Assembly: GCF_003444775.1 (NCBI RefSeq)
Contig: NZ_CP021081.1
Coordinates: 608,001-672,000 of the forward strand
Length of the DNA stretch: 64,000 nucleotides
Reading direction: 5' to 3'
Source of the DNA: Deinococcus ficus
GTDB taxonomy: Bacteria > Deinococcota > Deinococci > Deinococcales > Deinococcaceae
Below are positions 32,257 to 41,882 of this stretch, one piece after another. The translations under genes and the position numbers were made by a program. Every line of letters starts with the position of its first letter. The stretch's first letter is position 1. The notes beneath the pieces were generated by a model. The model worked only from the letters and a program-made list of their open reading frames with translations, was not told where the DNA came from and ran no database searches.

Positions 32257-32867
32257 CGGCCCGCGGGCAGGCGGCCGGCCTGCTGGGCCTGTACGTGCCG
32301 CGCCCCTCCCCGCTGCACGCCCTGAAGCCCGGCCCGAAACTGCTGGCGCTGCTGCTGGCCGGCGCCGGCGTGTTCGCACTGCGCAGCCCGGGGCCGCTGC
32401 TGCTCGTCCTGGCGGCCGTGGTCGGCTTGTACAGCGTCGCCCGGCTGGGCGGCCGGGTCCTGTGGGGCCAGCTGCGGCCCACGCTGGCCCTGCTGGCCTT
32501 CTTCTTCGCGGTGCAGGCCCTGACCGTGAACGTGGACAGCGGCGTGGTCACCGTCCTGCGCTTCGCCGTGATGATCCTGCTCGCCTCTCTGCTCACGCTC
32601 ACCACCCGCACCAGCGACCTGCTCGCCACCCTGGAACGCGCCCTGCAGCCCCTGCAGCGCGTGGGCGTGAACCCGGAGAAGGTCAGCCTCGCCGTGTCCC
32701 TCACGCTGAGATTCATTCCCGTGGTGATCGGCATCGTTGCCGAGGTCCGTGACGCGCAGCGCGCCCGCGGTCTGGACGGCAGCGTCCTGGCGCTGGCCGT
32801 GCCCGTCATCATCCGCACCCTGCGCATGGCCGACGACATCGCCGACGCCATCGACGCCCGCTCCTGA
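32253..32867 (+). CDS. bioN: Biotin ECF transporter T component BioN
   Basis: A 204-aa inner-membrane coupling subunit with four to five helices ([63 protein letters not shown]). The coupling-helix signature A-x-R-x-R-G appears as [14 protein letters not shown] overlap with bioM shows translational coupling. Together with BioY and BioM it completes the transporter. Confidence 0.9.
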   Translation: MTARGQAAGLLGLYVPRPSPLHALKPGPKLLALLLAGAGVFALRSPGPLLLVLAAVVGLYSVARLGGRVLWGQLRPTLALLAFFFAVQALTVNVDSGVVTVLRFAVMILLASLLTLTTRTSDLLATLERALQPLQRVGVNPEKVSLAVSLTLRFIPVVIGIVAEVRDAQRARGLDGSVLALAVPVIIRTLRMADDIADAIDARS

Positions 32868-32944
32868 AGCGCGCCCGGCAGGACGTCACCGTTCCCTCAA
32901 GGCCGCCGGACCCGCAACACAGGCGCTCATGAGACAATCAGGGG

Positions 32945-33874
<930 letters not shown>

Positions 33875-33979
33875 GAGCCAAGAGCGAAGCCTCCTGGGCC
33901 GCCTGATCAAGTCGTGTGAGCGGCCGCCCGCGAGCGGATGGGGCCACCCAACGTTGAACAGCCATCCGCTCCATCGAAC

Positions 33980-34010
33980 GAACCGCCTCCTTTGCAGAGG
34001 CGGTTCTTTT
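33980..34010 (+). terminator. Rho-independent terminator of era
   Basis: GAACCGCCTC (33980-33989) and GAGGCGGTTC (33997-34006) form a perfect 10-bp stem followed by TTTT. Confidence 0.85.
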
Positions 34011-34029
34011 CCTCCCGATTCCTCTCCGG

Positions 34030-34956
34030 TTACTTCCAGGTCGCGGCGATTCGTCCGGCGTTCATGGTCACCCAGGCCATGGTCTGGCTGCTCGGCTGGC
34101 TGATGGCGCTGTGGTCGTCCTGCCGGGAGACGTACAGGTGCAGGCCGCGCCGCGTGCCGTCCAGGCGGAGGTTGGGCGTGCGGTCGGCGAGGTAGTTCAG
34201 CGGCAGGCCGCCGCCGGGGCCGGGGGAGGCGAAGCGGTACTTGCTGTGCACCTCCAGGTTCAGGGTGACGTTGTCGGGCACGATGTCCTTGCTCAGGCGC
34301 GGGCCTTTGGGCGTCGCCTGGTACTGGCAGGCGCTGGGCACGCCGGGCTGCCCGGCCAGCAGGGTGTTCAGGGTGGCCGCACTCGCGCTGACGGCCGCAC
34401 TGAAGTCCGTCTGGAAGAACAGGCACGCGGCGTCCAGGTCGATCATCAGGTCGTACGTGACCTGCGGGGTGACGCGCGGCAGGTAGTGAATCCACGGGCC
34501 GCCCTGCGAGTGGCTGAACAGCACCAGCCGGGGCCGGTCCGGTCCGGGCCAGGTGGCCTGGATGCGCTGCACGTCCGCCAGCAGTGCCAGGAAGCCCCGC
34601 TGCGGCTCACGGATGGCCGGGGACTGGGTGGTGGCGGGCAGCTGGCTGGCGTACGCGGCGACCTGCACGCTCAGGCCCTGGCTGGTGAATGCGGCGGCGA
34701 GGGCGTCGGTGGTGCCGCGCGCGCCGAGGGTGTCGTGGTTGTCGCGCGGGGCACGGCAGGGGGGGCCGCAGCGGCCGCTGACGGTCAGCAGGATCACGTC
34801 CGGGCGGGGCCCCGCGAGGTCCAGGGCGGGCGTCTGGGCGGGCCGCACCGACCGGGCGGGCGGTTGCAGCAGGGGCGTGTGGCTGGGGGCGCAGGCGCTC
34901 AGGGCCAGGCTGAACAGCACGGTCAGGGCAGGCAGCAGGGAAGGGCGGGAGCGCAT
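34030..34956 (-). CDS. Lipoprotein with alpha/beta-hydrolase-like features
   Basis: A 308-aa exported protein. Residues 1-22 form a signal peptide with lipobox LSAC. The mature domain has PDVILLTVSGRCG and LVLFSHSQGGPWIHYLP, where F-S-H-S-Q-G-G is a serine-hydrolase nucleophile elbow; a later DDHSAIS near the C-terminus could supply the catalytic His. An Asp for the triad is not certain. Four extra cysteines may form disulfides. Substrate is unknown. The start follows TACACT by 8 nt. Confidence 0.75.
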   Translation of the reverse strand: MRSRPSLLPALTVLFSLALSACAPSHTPLLQPPARSVRPAQTPALDLAGPRPDVILLTVSGRCGPPCRAPRDNHDTLGARGTTDALAAAFTSQGLSVQVAAYASQLPATTQSPAIREPQRGFLALLADVQRIQATWPGPDRPRLVLFSHSQGGPWIHYLPRVTPQVTYDLMIDLDAACLFFQTDFSAAVSASAATLNTLLAGQPGVPSACQYQATPKGPRLSKDIVPDNVTLNLEVHSKYRFASPGPGGGLPLNYLADRTPNLRLDGTRRGLHLYVSRQDDHSAISQPSSQTMAWVTMNAGRIAATWK

Positions 34957-34964
34957 GTGCGGCC

Positions 34965-34970
34965 AGTGTA
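34965..34970 (-). promoter_or_regulatory. -10 hexamer, leaderless promoter of the hydrolase-like lipoprotein
   Basis: TACACT on the minus strand with 8 nt to the ATG at 34956. Confidence 0.55.
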
Positions 34971-35020
34971 GGCAGCGGCGCGTCACGAAACGGTGACTTC
35001 GGACCGGGGGGAGGGGCCGC

Positions 35021-35854
<834 letters not shown>

Positions 35855-35861
35855 GCCCGTC

Positions 35862-35867
35862 AGGCTA
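35862..35867 (-). promoter_or_regulatory. -10 hexamer, leaderless promoter of the DUF72 gene
   Basis: TAGCCT on the minus strand with 7 nt to the ATG at 35854. Confidence 0.6.
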
Positions 35868-35917
35868 GCGTGCGGGTGGGGCGCGAAAGTGCAAGCGGCG
35901 TGAAGTTTTCCCGGGGC

Positions 35918-36325
35918 TCAGGTGGGGCGGCGGTTCAGGTTCGCCCAGAAGTCCGTGATGGTGCGCACCGTCGCGCGGAACTGCGTGAAGTCCAGCGGTT
36001 TGATCACGTACGCGGTCGCGCCGTGCCGGTAGCAGTCGGCGATGTCGCGTTCCTCGCCGCTGGTGGTGAGCATCACGACCGGGATCATGCGGGTGCGGGG
36101 GTCACTGCGCACGGCGTCCAGCACCGCCAGACCGTCCATGTTCGGCATCTTCAGGTCCAGCAGGATCAGGTCGGGTCTGATGCCGCCGCGCAGCAGCGCG
36201 ACCGCTTCGGTGCCGCCGGGCGCGACCGCGATGCCCTCGCGGATGCCGCAGGCGTCCAGGGCGTCCAGGGCCAGTTCCACATCGTTTGGGTTGTCGTCAA
36301 CCAAGAGGATGGTGGGTGCGGTCAA
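35918..36325 (-). CDS. Single-domain response regulator, Rcp1/CheY type
   Basis: A 135-aa receiver with no output domain. ILLVDDNPNDVELALDAL carries the acidic pair, Asp57 in LILLDLKMPNMDG is the phosphorylation site, Thr/Ser in VVMLTTSGEE and Lys in AYVIKPLDF complete the active site. The N-P-N-D-V-E-L segment is typical of Rcp1-like regulators that partner phytochrome kinases, though none is in the window. The start is TTG at 36325, supported by GGAGGA shortly upstream and by the family's N-terminus; an upstream extension is unlikely. Confidence 0.88.
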   Translation of the reverse strand: MTAPTILLVDDNPNDVELALDALDACGIREGIAVAPGGTEAVALLRGGIRPDLILLDLKMPNMDGLAVLDAVRSDPRTRMIPVVMLTTSGEERDIADCYRHGATAYVIKPLDFTQFRATVRTITDFWANLNRRPT

Positions 36326-36469
36326 GGAGTCCTCCTGCACGCGGAAAGGGGCCGGGGAGACGGCGGGGGGTCCTGCAACTATGAAGAGTCTATCAGCAAA
36401 CCGTAAAGAGCACGTGGGGTGAAGCCACGGGTCCATTGGCCCTTCCTCGCCTGAAAAGGGGCCATGACA

Positions 36470-36498
36470 CCGAAGAATTTCTGTTGCGCATTCTTCGG
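36470..36498. other. Hairpin in AT-richer intergenic region
   Basis: CCGAAGAAT (36470-36478) and ATTCTTCGG (36490-36498) form a perfect 9-bp stem with an 11-nt loop. It lies in a 247-nt gap (36326-36572) between pyrD's stop and the receiver gene's start. A second imperfect stem (GGCCC...GGGGCC, near 36438-36463) lies beside it. There is no T-run, so it may be a terminator, processing site or part of a small RNA. Confidence 0.4.
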
Positions 36499-36572
36499 CA
36501 GCGGCCTCATCTGGATAAAGGCTCCGCCACCAGATTGAACTCAGTAAAGTATGTTGTCCTGTGCCGCTCAGG

Positions 36573-37682
36573 TCAGGCGTCCACGCCCACCGCGTCCGCC
36601 ACCGTGCGCAGGCCGTCGCGGGCCAGCAGCGCCGACAGCCCGCGGTTCAGCCGGCCCGGCAGGCCCGGCCCCTCGTAGATCAGGGCGCTGTACACCTCGA
36701 CCAGCGACGCGCCCGCCCGGATCTTCGCGTAGGCGTCCTCGGGCGTGAAGATGCCGCCCACCCCCACGATCGGCACGCGGCCCCCGGTCAGCCGGTACGC
36801 GTCCCGGACCAGCCGCGTGGAGCGCTCGGTCAGGGGGCGCCCGCTCAGGCCGCCCGCCTCGCTGCGGCGCGGGTGGGTCAGGCCATCCCGGCTCAGGGTG
36901 GTGTTGCTGATGATCAGCCCGTCCGCGCCGGCCTCCAGCACGGCGTTCACGCTCGCCTCGAAATCGGCCGGGTGCAGGTCCGGGGCGAGTTTCACCAGCA
37001 CCGGCGGCGCGCGGCGCGCGGTGCGGACCCGCTGCGCGTCCACCTCATTCACGACCGCCCGCACGAGCGTCGCGAGGTCACCGGCGGCCTGCAAAGCCCG
37101 CAGCCCCGGCGTGTTCGGGCTGCTCACGTTGACCACAAAGCCGTCAGCCACGTCGTACAGGCCGGTCACGCAGCGCAGGTAGTCCTGCACGGCGGCCTCG
37201 TTCGGCGTGTCCTTGTTCTTCCCGATGTTCACCCACACCGGTGCGGCCCGGTGCGGCACGGCCGCCAGGCGCGACAGCAGCGCGTACTTCCCCTCGTTGT
37301 TGAAGCCCATGCGGTTGATCAGCGCCTCGTCCGGCGGCAGTCGGAAGAGCCGGGGCCGGTCGTTGCCGGGCTGCGGCCGGGGCGTGACCGTGCCCACCTC
37401 CAGAAACCCGAAGCCCAGCGCCGTGAAGGCCGGAACGGCCACGCCGTTCTTGTCCAGGCCGGCCGCCAGCCCCACCGGGCCGGGGAACGTGCGGCCCCAC
37501 AGCGTCTGCGTGAGGCGCGGGTCGGCCGGAGCCGTCACGCGGCGCAGCAGGCGCGGCCACCCGGGTAGCACGGAGGCGTGTTCCAGGGCCCGCAGGGTCA
37601 GGTGGTGGGCGTCCTCGGCGTCCAGGCGGAACAGGGCCGGGCGGACCAGGCGGCGGTACAGGGCGGGCGGGAGCGGCGACAC
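36573..37682 (-). CDS. pyrD: Dihydroorotate dehydrogenase (quinone), class 2
   Basis: A 369-aa FMN enzyme of pyrimidine synthesis that oxidises dihydroorotate and passes electrons to membrane quinone. The N-terminal amphipathic segment (LYRRLVRPALFRLDAEDAHHLTLRAL) is the class 2 membrane-association helix pair. PVGLAAGLDKNG, FGFLEVGTVTPRPQPGN, INRMGFNNEG, VVNVSSPNTPGLR (catalytic Ser) and SNTTLSRDG are diagnostic. The GTG at 37682 is chosen because TATGCT ends 7 nt upstream; an ATG inside that hexamer would add four residues. Confidence 0.95.
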   Translation of the reverse strand: MSPLPPALYRRLVRPALFRLDAEDAHHLTLRALEHASVLPGWPRLLRRVTAPADPRLTQTLWGRTFPGPVGLAAGLDKNGVAVPAFTALGFGFLEVGTVTPRPQPGNDRPRLFRLPPDEALINRMGFNNEGKYALLSRLAAVPHRAAPVWVNIGKNKDTPNEAAVQDYLRCVTGLYDVADGFVVNVSSPNTPGLRALQAAGDLATLVRAVVNEVDAQRVRTARRAPPVLVKLAPDLHPADFEASVNAVLEAGADGLIISNTTLSRDGLTHPRRSEAGGLSGRPLTERSTRLVRDAYRLTGGRVPIVGVGGIFTPEDAYAKIRAGASLVEVYSALIYEGPGLPGRLNRGLSALLARDGLRTVADAVGVDA

Positions 37683-37689
37683 GCCCCAC

Positions 37690-37695
37690 AGCATA
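37690..37695 (-). promoter_or_regulatory. -10 hexamer, leaderless promoter of pyrD
   Basis: TATGCT on the minus strand with 7 nt to the GTG at 37682. Confidence 0.55.
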
Positions 37696-37733
37696 GGCGG
37701 TGGGGCGTGCGGGCCGCCGGCGGGGCCGGACGG

Positions 37734-38189
37734 TCAGGCGCGGGTGAACATGGGTTCCAGCTGCACCAGCCGGGCGTGTTCCATGCGGTCGCTTTCCTCG
37801 ATCAGGTCGGCAAGCGTGGTGCCGCCCAGGACGTCCCGCAGCGCGGTGTCCACCCGCTGCCAGAGGTGCTGGGTGCCGCACACGTTCTGCTGGTCGCAGA
37901 CGTGGTTGTCCTCCACGCAGGACACCGGGGCGATGCTGCCTTCCATGGCGGTCACGACGTCGTAGGCGTTGATGTCCCGCGCGGGCCGGGCGAGGCGGTA
38001 GCCGCCGTGCGCGCCCCGGATGCTCTTGATGAACCCGGCGCGGCGCAGGTTGCTGGCGATCTGTTCCAGGTAGTGCTGGCTGATGCCCTGGCGCTCGGCG
38101 ACATCCTTGAGGGGAACGGCCCCGTCCGGGCGGCGGCCGATTTCGATCAGCGCCCGCAGGCCGTACTGAGCTTTCGTCGAGACCCACAT
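37734..38189 (-). CDS. Rrf2-family transcriptional regulator
   Basis: A 151-aa winged-helix regulator of the IscR/CymR/NsrR family. MWVSTKAQYGLRALIEIG and PLKDVAERQGISQHYLEQIASNLRRAGFIKSIRGAHGGYRLAR form the DNA-binding part. Three cysteines occur in a loop (VSCVEDNHVCDQQNVCGT), the position of the Fe-S cluster ligands in IscR/NsrR, so redox or Fe-S sensing is plausible. The ATG follows TAGACT by 6 nt, and a perfect 14-bp palindrome sits next to that hexamer, suggesting autoregulation. No isc/suf genes are adjacent. Confidence 0.92.
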   Translation of the reverse strand: MWVSTKAQYGLRALIEIGRRPDGAVPLKDVAERQGISQHYLEQIASNLRRAGFIKSIRGAHGGYRLARPARDINAYDVVTAMEGSIAPVSCVEDNHVCDQQNVCGTQHLWQRVDTALRDVLGGTTLADLIEESDRMEHARLVQLEPMFTRA

Positions 38190-38195
38190 GCGCCC

Positions 38196-38201
38196 AGTCT
38201 A
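38196..38201 (-). promoter_or_regulatory. -10 hexamer, leaderless promoter of the Rrf2 gene
   Basis: TAGACT on the minus strand with 6 nt to the ATG at 38189. Confidence 0.6.
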
Positions 38202-38202
38202 C

Positions 38203-38216
38203 CCCGGAATTCCGGG
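38203..38216. promoter_or_regulatory. Perfect palindrome, candidate Rrf2 operator
   Basis: CCCGGAATTCCGGG is fully self-complementary and lies in the spacer just upstream of the -10 hexamer of the Rrf2 gene. A dimeric repressor bound here would block RNA polymerase. Binding by the encoded protein is inference. Confidence 0.5.
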
Positions 38217-38286
38217 CGGATTGTACGGGATTCCTGATCTGGGCCCGCCGCTGTCCCGGCGGAATGGATTCCGGGCCCTCCGGCCG

Positions 38287-38949
38287 TCACGGCGCCGGGA
38301 ACAGGGACAGGACGTCCCGCAGGTCCCGGAGCACCGCGTCCGGCCGCTCCCCGTTCAGGGCGTGGCCGGTGGGCAGGAACGCGGCCCGCAGTTTGGCCGT
38401 CTGCGGCCCCGCGACATCGTTCCGGGGTGAATCGCCCACGAACCACGTCTCCGCGGCCGGCACCCCCAGGCGCTCCAGGGCCAGGGCGTAGATGCGCGGG
38501 TCCGGTTTGGACAGCCCCACCGCGCGGCTGATGACCACGTCGTCCACCCGCCCGGTCAGGTCGCAGCGGTTCAGGCAGCGGGTCTGGGCGTCCACCCAGC
38601 CGTTCGTCACGATGCCCACCTTCAGTCCCCGCGCCCGCAACGCCTCCAGCACCTCGTGGGCGTGTGGCATGGGCCGGGCGTCGTCCAGGGCCGTGTCGAA
38701 ATCGGCGAACAGCACGTCCGGGGCAAGGTCCAGCCCGAATTCCCGGATCAGCTGTGGGAACACCAGCCTCTTGGACCGGTACCCGAAGTCGTCCAGTTCC
38801 AGGAAGCGCGCGGCGTACCCGGCCCCCAGCCCGAAACGGCGGGTGTGCCCTTCCAGCCAGTGGCGCACGGTGCCGGGACGGTCGTGCAGGGTGCCGTCCA
38901 GATCGAAGAGAACGGCGCGGACCGGCCGGGGAGTTTCGTCGGGCGTCAC
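38287..38949 (-). CDS. HAD-superfamily hydrolase
   Basis: A 220-aa cytoplasmic phosphatase-like protein. Motif I is VLFDLDGTLHD, with the nucleophile and acid Asp; motif II is in VGIVTNGW (Thr); motif III the Lys in VGLSKPDPRIYALALERLG; motif IV ETWFVGDSPRNDVAG. The helical cap follows motif I, as in phosphoglycolate phosphatase or YjjG-type enzymes. The GTG start overlaps the upstream hydrolase's stop by 4 nt (GTGA). Substrate cannot be inferred. Confidence 0.9.
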   Translation of the reverse strand: MTPDETPRPVRAVLFDLDGTLHDRPGTVRHWLEGHTRRFGLGAGYAARFLELDDFGYRSKRLVFPQLIREFGLDLAPDVLFADFDTALDDARPMPHAHEVLEALRARGLKVGIVTNGWVDAQTRCLNRCDLTGRVDDVVISRAVGLSKPDPRIYALALERLGVPAAETWFVGDSPRNDVAGPQTAKLRAAFLPTGHALNGERPDAVLRDLRDVLSLFPAP

Positions 38950-39743
38950 AGCGCCTGAAGATACCGGTCCAGCCGGGCATTGAAGGCCTCCGGAGCCTCC
39001 AGCGCCGGCAGGTGCGCCACGCCCGGCATCACCTCCAGGGCGGCGTGCGGCATCCGCTGCGCCGCGTGCTCACTGGCCTGCCGGATGTGCGGCAGGTCCA
39101 GATCGCCCACCACCACCAGGGCCGGGCAGGTCACCTCCGCCAGCCGGGGGTAGGCGGGCGTCTCCGGCGGGGTGGCGGGCGGCGCCGGGGTGCGCAGCGC
39201 GCGGCCGTTCATGTCCAGAAACAGCGTCCGGACCGGGCCCGTCACGCGGCCTTCCGGGCAGCCGGGGCCGTCCAGCCACATCCAGGCCTCGATCTCGTTC
39301 AGGCGGTCCAGGTCGCCGGCCGCCTCGGCCGCCTCCCCCAGGGCGTCCACGTGCAGGACCGCGTCCGGCCACGCCGTGAATTCCGGCGCGCCGCCCACCG
39401 CCGGCCCGACCAGCACCAGGCCGGCCACGCGCTCCGGGTGGGCCAGCGTGAAGTCCAGCGCGTGCCGCCCGCCGTTCGAGTTGCCCACCAGCACCGCCCG
39501 GTCCAGGCCGGCCGCTTCCATGACCGCCAGGATGTCGGCGGTGGGGGAGAAGGGCGTGGGCTCGGCGGTGGTGTGCCCGTATCCGCGGGCGTCGAAGGCG
39601 CCGACCCGCCGCGCCCGGGCAAAGTGCGTGAGCTGCGCCTCCCAGGCGCGGGAGTCGGCCACGCCGGCATGCAGGAACAGCAGGGGGAGCGCGGGGCCGC
39701 TGCCGCCCTGCACGCCGCGCAACGTGGCGCCGGGCACGCTCAC
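38946..39743 (-). CDS. Alpha/beta-fold hydrolase
   Basis: A 265-aa protein with the canonical hydrolase core. PLLFLHAGVADSRAWEAQL gives the oxyanion region (His-Ala-Gly), VLVGNSNGGRHALDF the nucleophile elbow (G-N-S-N-G-G), VVGDLDLPHIR the acid and VAHLPALEAPEAFN the catalytic His. It resembles 3-oxoadipate enol-lactonase/proline iminopeptidase-like proteins of this size. It is translationally coupled to the HAD gene downstream and lies 20 nt after the RIO kinase stop, so it is probably part of the same operon. Confidence 0.9.
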   Translation of the reverse strand: MSVPGATLRGVQGGSGPALPLLFLHAGVADSRAWEAQLTHFARARRVGAFDARGYGHTTAEPTPFSPTADILAVMEAAGLDRAVLVGNSNGGRHALDFTLAHPERVAGLVLVGPAVGGAPEFTAWPDAVLHVDALGEAAEAAGDLDRLNEIEAWMWLDGPGCPEGRVTGPVRTLFLDMNGRALRTPAPPATPPETPAYPRLAEVTCPALVVVGDLDLPHIRQASEHAAQRMPHAALEVMPGVAHLPALEAPEAFNARLDRYLQAL

Positions 39744-39763
39744 CTCGAAGGGGGTCAGGGCGC

Positions 39764-40648
<885 letters not shown>

Positions 40649-40666
40649 ACGCGCCCCCGTGGGCCC

Positions 40667-40795
40667 TCAGCCCAGGCGGGAAACTCCGGCGGCAGGGGCT
40701 GCGTTCTCGGTGGTAGTGGAATCAAAGTCACTCCGGATAGCGGTGAGAAGTCCTCTCAGGGTCGCGGTCTGGGTATCAGTGTTGATGTCCGTCAT
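40667..40795 (-). CDS. 42-aa small protein upstream of the RIO kinase
   Basis: A short soluble peptide (MTDINTDTQTATLRGLLTAI then RSDFDSTTTENAAPAAG) of no known family. Its ATG is preceded by AAAAGGAGGTG ending 5 nt upstream, the strongest Shine-Dalgarno in the window, at 40800-40810 on the minus strand. The stop is 18 nt before the RIO kinase start. The first 22 residues could form an amphipathic helix and the rest is Ser/Thr-rich, possibly a substrate for the neighbouring kinase. An alternative is a leader peptide controlling the kinase. Reality is likely but unproven. Confidence 0.65.
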   Translation of the reverse strand: MTDINTDTQTATLRGLLTAIRSDFDSTTTENAAPAAGVSRLG

Positions 40796-40854
40796 AGCAG
40801 CACCTCCTTTTCGGTACGTGCGCCTACCGTAGCAGGCCAATGTGGGCAGCGTCA

Positions 40855-40872
40855 CTAGGCCAGGATGCCTAG
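40855..40872. promoter_or_regulatory. Inverted repeat between the small ORF and the first epimerase
   Basis: CTAGGC at 40855-40860 and GCCTAG at 40867-40872 are a perfect 6-bp inverted repeat with a 6-nt spacer. It covers the expected -35 position of the epimerase promoter, whose -10-like GAGAAT is at 40890-40895, 6 nt before the ATG. It could be an operator for a dimeric regulator. Confidence 0.4.
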
Positions 40873-40901
40873 CACCTGCCGGAGCGCCCGAGAATGCCGG
40901 C

Positions 40902-41882
40902 ATGGACATCCTGGTACTGGGCGGTACCCGCTTCGTCGGGCGGCACATCGTGGAAGCGTTCCTGGCGGCCGGGCATGCGGTCAGCGTGTTCACGCGCGGC
41001 ACCTCCCCGGATAGCGACCTGCCCGGCGCAGAGCACCTGCGCGGCGACCGCAACGGCGGCGACGCCGGGCACGCCGCCCTGCGCGGCCGCACCTGGGACG
41101 CCTGCGTGGACGTGAGCGGCTACACCCCACGGCAACTGCACGCCAGCACGGGCCTGCTGCGGGGCCAGGTCAAGCAGTACGTGTTCGTCAGCACCGTCAG
41201 CGTGTACGCCGAGCAGGGCCGCCACCCCATCCGCGAGGACGACCCGCTGTTCCCGCCCGCCGCAGACGACGTGACGGAGGTCACCGGCGAGACATACGGG
41301 CCCCTCAAGGTCCGCTGCGAACAGATCGTGCAGGAGGCTTTCGGGCCGGCGTGTGTGATCCTGCGCCCGCAGCTGGTCGCCGGCCCCGGCGACTACACCG
41401 CCCGCTACCCGTACTGGCCGGACCGCGTGGCCCGCGGCGGGACCGTCCTGGCGGCCGGCGCGGACGCGGACTTCATGCAGGTCATCGACGCCCGCGACCT
41501 TGCCCGCTTCGCCGTCACCGCCGTCGAGGAGAACCTCAGCGGCGTTTTCAACATGGCCGGGCCCCGCGTGGGCTGGCGGGAATTCCTGACCATGCAGGGG
41601 GCCGTCGACGTTCACTGGACCACCCCTGAGGCCCTGGAACGGGCGGGCGTGGAGTTCACCGAGCTGCCCATCTACCTGCCGGCGAACGGCGAGCAGGGCG
41701 GCATCATGGACGTCAGCAACGACCGCGCCCGGGCCGCCGGCCTGACCCTCACCGACCCGCTCGCGACCGCGCAGGACACCCGCGCCTGGAGTGCGCCCCG
41801 CGACACCGTCTACAGCTTCACGCCGGAGCGCGAGGCGGAAGTGCTGGCCCTGCTGGGCGTGGAGGACGCACGCACGTCCTGA
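40902..41882 (+). CDS. NAD-dependent epimerase/dehydratase (atypical SDR), copy 1
   Basis: A 326-aa Rossmann-fold protein. MDILVLGGTRFVGRHIVEAFLAAGH is the nucleotide-binding start (variant G-G-T-x-F-V-G), VFVSTVSVYAEQ the catalytic Ser region and TYGPLKVRCE the Y-x-x-x-K active site. ILRPQLVAGPGDYTARYPYWPDRV and FMQVIDARDLARF match the atypical extended SDRs often annotated as NAD-dependent epimerases or mRNA-binding-like proteins. The start is at 40902 on the family pattern. A close paralogue follows immediately. Confidence 0.9.
   Translation: MDILVLGGTRFVGRHIVEAFLAAGHAVSVFTRGTSPDSDLPGAEHLRGDRNGGDAGHAALRGRTWDACVDVSGYTPRQLHASTGLLRGQVKQYVFVSTVSVYAEQGRHPIREDDPLFPPAADDVTEVTGETYGPLKVRCEQIVQEAFGPACVILRPQLVAGPGDYTARYPYWPDRVARGGTVLAAGADADFMQVIDARDLARFAVTAVEENLSGVFNMAGPRVGWREFLTMQGAVDVHWTTPEALERAGVEFTELPIYLPANGEQGGIMDVSNDRARAAGLTLTDPLATAQDTRAWSAPRDTVYSFTPEREAEVLALLGVEDARTS

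Noticed and set aside
38287..38949. Assignment of the HAD protein as phosphoglycolate phosphatase
   Set aside because: All HAD motifs are present but nothing specific to that substrate can be read, so only the superfamily is given.
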